Assembly (NCBI GenBank): GCA_030612495.1
Contig: JAUWNT010000037.1
Location: forward strand, 1-16,329
Reading direction: 5' to 3'
DNA from: Candidatus Aminicenantota bacterium
GTDB lineage: Bacteria > Acidobacteriota > Aminicenantia > UBA2199
Length of the DNA: 16,329 nucleotides
Shown: piece after piece, positions 14,898 to 16,329 of the stretch
Position numbering within the stretch: position 1 is the stretch's first letter
Layout of the letters: each line of letters begins with the position of its first letter
The notes under the pieces: model-generated
The model's database searches: none
The model's input: only the letters and a program-made list of their open reading frames with translations
What the model was told of the DNA's origin: nothing
Program-made: the position numbers and the translations under genes

Positions 14898-14910
14898 ATT
14901 CCCTTTATTT
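14878..14910 (+). terminator. Hairpin terminator overlapping the polyferredoxin stop codon
   Basis: A perfect 10-bp stem pairs AAAGGGAATT (14878-14887) with 14897-14906 across a 9-nt loop, followed by a short T-rich run (TTTATTTCTC). The TAA stop at 14895-14897 lies at the loop/right-arm junction. It closes the tRNA-Met to polyferredoxin unit just before the next promoter. Confidence 0.72.
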
Positions 14911-14917
14911 CTCTAAC

Positions 14918-14946
14918 TTGACAATATATTTTTATTATATTATAAA
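14918..14946 (+). promoter_or_regulatory. Promoter of the PEGA-domain protein gene
   Basis: A perfect TTGACA (14918-14923) and TATAAA (14941-14946, 5 of 6) are 17 bp apart. Transcription should start near 14953, giving a leader of about 20 nt with AGGAGG (14961-14966). Confidence 0.75.
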
Positions 14947-14972
14947 TCTATTTATAAGAGAGGAGGATTAAA

Positions 14973-15662
14973 ATGAAAAAAATACTCTTTTGTTTAATAT
15001 TAGTTATGATTCTATCCTTGTCTTTCTGTACCTTTCACTTGCCATTCGATTATGAAGATTCATTATACTCTACATATGGATCTTATAAAATTGTTTTTCT
15101 GGTTGAACCTGATGATGCTAAAATACTTTTAAATGGAAGAGTCATTGGTGAAGCTTACGAATTTTCAACAAAAAGCTCTGCTTTAAAACTCTCCTCAAGA
15201 AACAATGAAATTGTTGTTAAGAAAAAAGGTTATGTGGAAGAAGCAATCGATTTAAATCAATACAAATCAAGAAAAATTACAATAAGATTACAACTACATA
15301 AAGATGAAGGCTATTACATTGATGAAGAACGCAAGATATCCAAAATAAAAAAAGAAAAACTTGAATACGTGGCAAAAACCGAACCACAAAAAGAACCTTC
15401 AAAAGAACCTGAAGAAGAGATAGAAAAGGGATTTAAATTTATAAATGTAATACTTGTAATTCAACCTTCTGAATCTGCAATCTACTTAAATGAGAAATTC
15501 TGGGGAATTTCACCTGAAAACGGAAAGATCGAAAATATGAAAATAAAAACAGGTAAAAATACAATTCAAGTATTTAAACCCGGTTATAAAACCTGTATAA
15601 GAAAGATTAATATTACAAACCAAAAAGATATGAAGATCACTATAAAATTAGAGAAATTCTAA
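14973..15662 (+). CDS. Exported protein with two PEGA domains
   Basis: A 229-residue envelope protein. The hydrophobic N-terminus (MKKILFCLILVMILSLSFC) is a signal peptide; Cys19 follows L-S-F, which is not a standard lipobox, so lipidation is uncertain. Two PEGA-like beta domains follow: residues about 38-107 (VEPDDAKILLNGRVIGEAYEF...KKKGYVEEAI) and 156-227 (IQPSESAIYLNEKFWGISPENG...KPGYKTCIRKINI). A charged Glu/Lys/Pro-rich linker at about 110-152 joins them. PEGA domains are found in surface and envelope proteins and probably mediate protein or wall contacts; no enzyme activity is expected. AGGAGG is 6 nt before the ATG. The gene has its own promoter and stands alone, converging on the NlpC/P60 gene. 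Confidence 0.8.
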   Translation: MKKILFCLILVMILSLSFCTFHLPFDYEDSLYSTYGSYKIVFLVEPDDAKILLNGRVIGEAYEFSTKSSALKLSSRNNEIVVKKKGYVEEAIDLNQYKSRKITIRLQLHKDEGYYIDEERKISKIKKEKLEYVAKTEPQKEPSKEPEEEIEKGFKFINVILVIQPSESAIYLNEKFWGISPENGKIENMKIKTGKNTIQVFKPGYKTCIRKINITNQKDMKITIKLEKF

Positions 15663-15664
15663 TT

Positions 15665-15695
15665 AAAAAAAGGGTTTTCTTAAAAAGAGTTAACC
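15665..15695 (-). terminator. Possible terminator of the tRNA-Leu/NlpC transcript
   Basis: On the minus strand GGTT and AACC, then TCTT and AAGA inside them, form an interrupted 4+4 bp hairpin with a TTT loop. It is followed by CC and seven T (15671-15665). The stem is weak but the T tract is good and lies directly after the NlpC stop codon. Confidence 0.4.
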
Positions 15696-15696
15696 T

Positions 15697-16188
15697 CTAT
15701 AAATTATCAATTACATTAATAACGGATTTCAAATGACCCTTCCAATACGAATTGAATTTTTCCCTTCTTACAACCTCTTTCTTTTTAGGAGAATGGATAA
15801 AATATTTTTTATTTATATAAATCCCAGTATGCCACCCTCTTTTCAATTTAAAAACAACAATGTCGCCTGGCCTGGCATACTTAAATCTTGCTCTATTTCT
15901 CATTTTCCCCTGTTTCTTTGCATTTCTCGCAATTTCAACCCCAAAGGAATTATAAACATAATAGACAAAACCACTGCAATCAAACCCATCAATATCATCT
16001 CCTCCATATCTATAAGGAATTCCATCTAGACTTTTGCAAAGTTCTACTATTTTACTTCTTAATCCATAAACTTTCTCAGGCTCAACCCTAAAAGTGCAGA
16101 AATATGTATATAAAATAATTATAGATAAAATCAATATCTTTATATTTGTGAATAATTTTTTCTCTCTCATATTAAAATAAACACTCAT
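15697..16188 (-). CDS. NlpC/P60 cysteine endopeptidase, membrane-anchored or exported
   Basis: A 163-residue protein with one NlpC/P60 domain, which cuts peptidoglycan stem peptides, often the gamma-D-Glu-diaminopimelate bond. The catalytic set is visible: Cys71 in GGDDIDGFDCSGF, His120 in GWHTGIY and His132 in FIHSP. The N-terminus has a hydrophobic segment at about 14-31 ending in Cys31 (YTYFC), which may be a signal anchor or a non-standard lipobox. The domain is compact with no SH3 or LysM wall-binding module. ATG 16188 is 9 nt after the tRNA-Leu discriminator base; the next in-frame ATG is at 16170. Neither has a Shine-Dalgarno. No separate promoter fits between the tRNA and this gene, so it probably depends on the tRNA transcript. 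Confidence 0.87.
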   Translation of the reverse strand: MSVYFNMREKKLFTNIKILILSIIILYTYFCTFRVEPEKVYGLRSKIVELCKSLDGIPYRYGGDDIDGFDCSGFVYYVYNSFGVEIARNAKKQGKMRNRARFKYARPGDIVVFKLKRGWHTGIYINKKYFIHSPKKKEVVRREKFNSYWKGHLKSVINVIDNL

Positions 16189-16197
16189 ATCAGATTA

Positions 16198-16279
16198 TGC
16201 GAAAGGGGGGACTTGAACCCCCACGTTTTGCAACACCAGATCCTAAATCTGACGCGTCTGCCAATTCCGCCACTTTCGC
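16198..16279 (-). tRNA. tRNA-Leu (anticodon TAG)
   Basis: A class II tRNA of 82 nt. Acceptor GCGAAAG pairs fully with CTTTCGC, discriminator A. The anticodon stem is TCAGA/TCTGG around loop TTTAGGA, giving anticodon TAG for CUN codons. The T-stem is GGGGG/CCCCC with loop TTCAAGT. The long variable arm fits Leu. CCA is not encoded. Its promoter should lie in the last 50 bases of the window or beyond; I see no convincing one. Confidence 0.95.
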
Positions 16280-16329
16280 ATACTGCCCTTACCTAATGTA
16301 TTTCTAAAATTGAAAATACCACTTATCTA

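Overview
The window is a strongly A+T-rich, gene-dense bacterial chromosome segment. Bacterial features include sigma70-type -35/-10 boxes, GGAGG-type ribosome binding sites, Tat and Sec signals, TilS, and both tRNAs with unencoded CCA ends. The gene content (polyferredoxin, CCG-domain iron-sulfur protein, NosR-like FMN protein fragment, two-CXXC disulfide oxidoreductase) suggests an anaerobe with much membrane and periplasmic electron transfer. A lipoprotein, several exported proteins and an NlpC/P60 hydrolase imply a worked-on cell envelope. I cannot assign a phylum from this sequence alone.

Layout, left to right. (1) Positions 1-5511, minus strand: an exported M14 metallocarboxypeptidase-like protein, two GT4 glycosyltransferases overlapping by 4 nt, a GlpC/HdrD-like Fe-S protein, and a NosR-type FMN-binding protein cut by the left edge. 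They are close enough to form one transcription unit. (2) 5590-6282, plus strand: a protein disulfide oxidoreductase gene behind a strong promoter whose -10 box lies inside a 10-1-10 palindrome, a likely operator. (3) 6283-9231: a TlpA-like thioredoxin gene and a REP-type Y1 transposase, bounded by four copies or part-copies of a repeat beginning TGGGGTCAGGTCTCAACATT. The repeat supplies the transposase's -35 box, its stop codon, and the sequence directly before the thioredoxin gene. (4) 9232-10846, minus strand: an M20 peptidase T-like enzyme followed by a small lipoprotein of unknown function. (5) 10931-14906, plus strand: a tRNA with CAT anticodon, tilS, a Tat-exported DUF362 protein and a NapH-NapG-like fused membrane polyferredoxin, closed by a hairpin terminator. 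(6) 14918-15662, plus strand: a two-PEGA-domain envelope protein with its own promoter. (7) 15697-16279, minus strand: tRNA-Leu(TAG) followed by an NlpC/P60 hydrolase.

How the parts may work together. The FMN fragment, CCG protein, DUF362 protein and NapH-NapG fusion are all plausible parts of membrane redox chemistry, though they sit in two separate clusters. The oxidoreductase and the TlpA-like protein act in thiol-disulfide exchange on the two sides of the membrane. Three architectural points stand out: both tRNAs are followed by a start codon exactly 9 nt after the discriminator base with no Shine-Dalgarno; the transposon ends are built into promoter, stop and leader sequences; and the oxidoreductase promoter carries a perfect palindrome over its -10 box. 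No CRISPR array, rRNA, origin or prophage is visible, and no gene-free stretch exceeds 300 bases.
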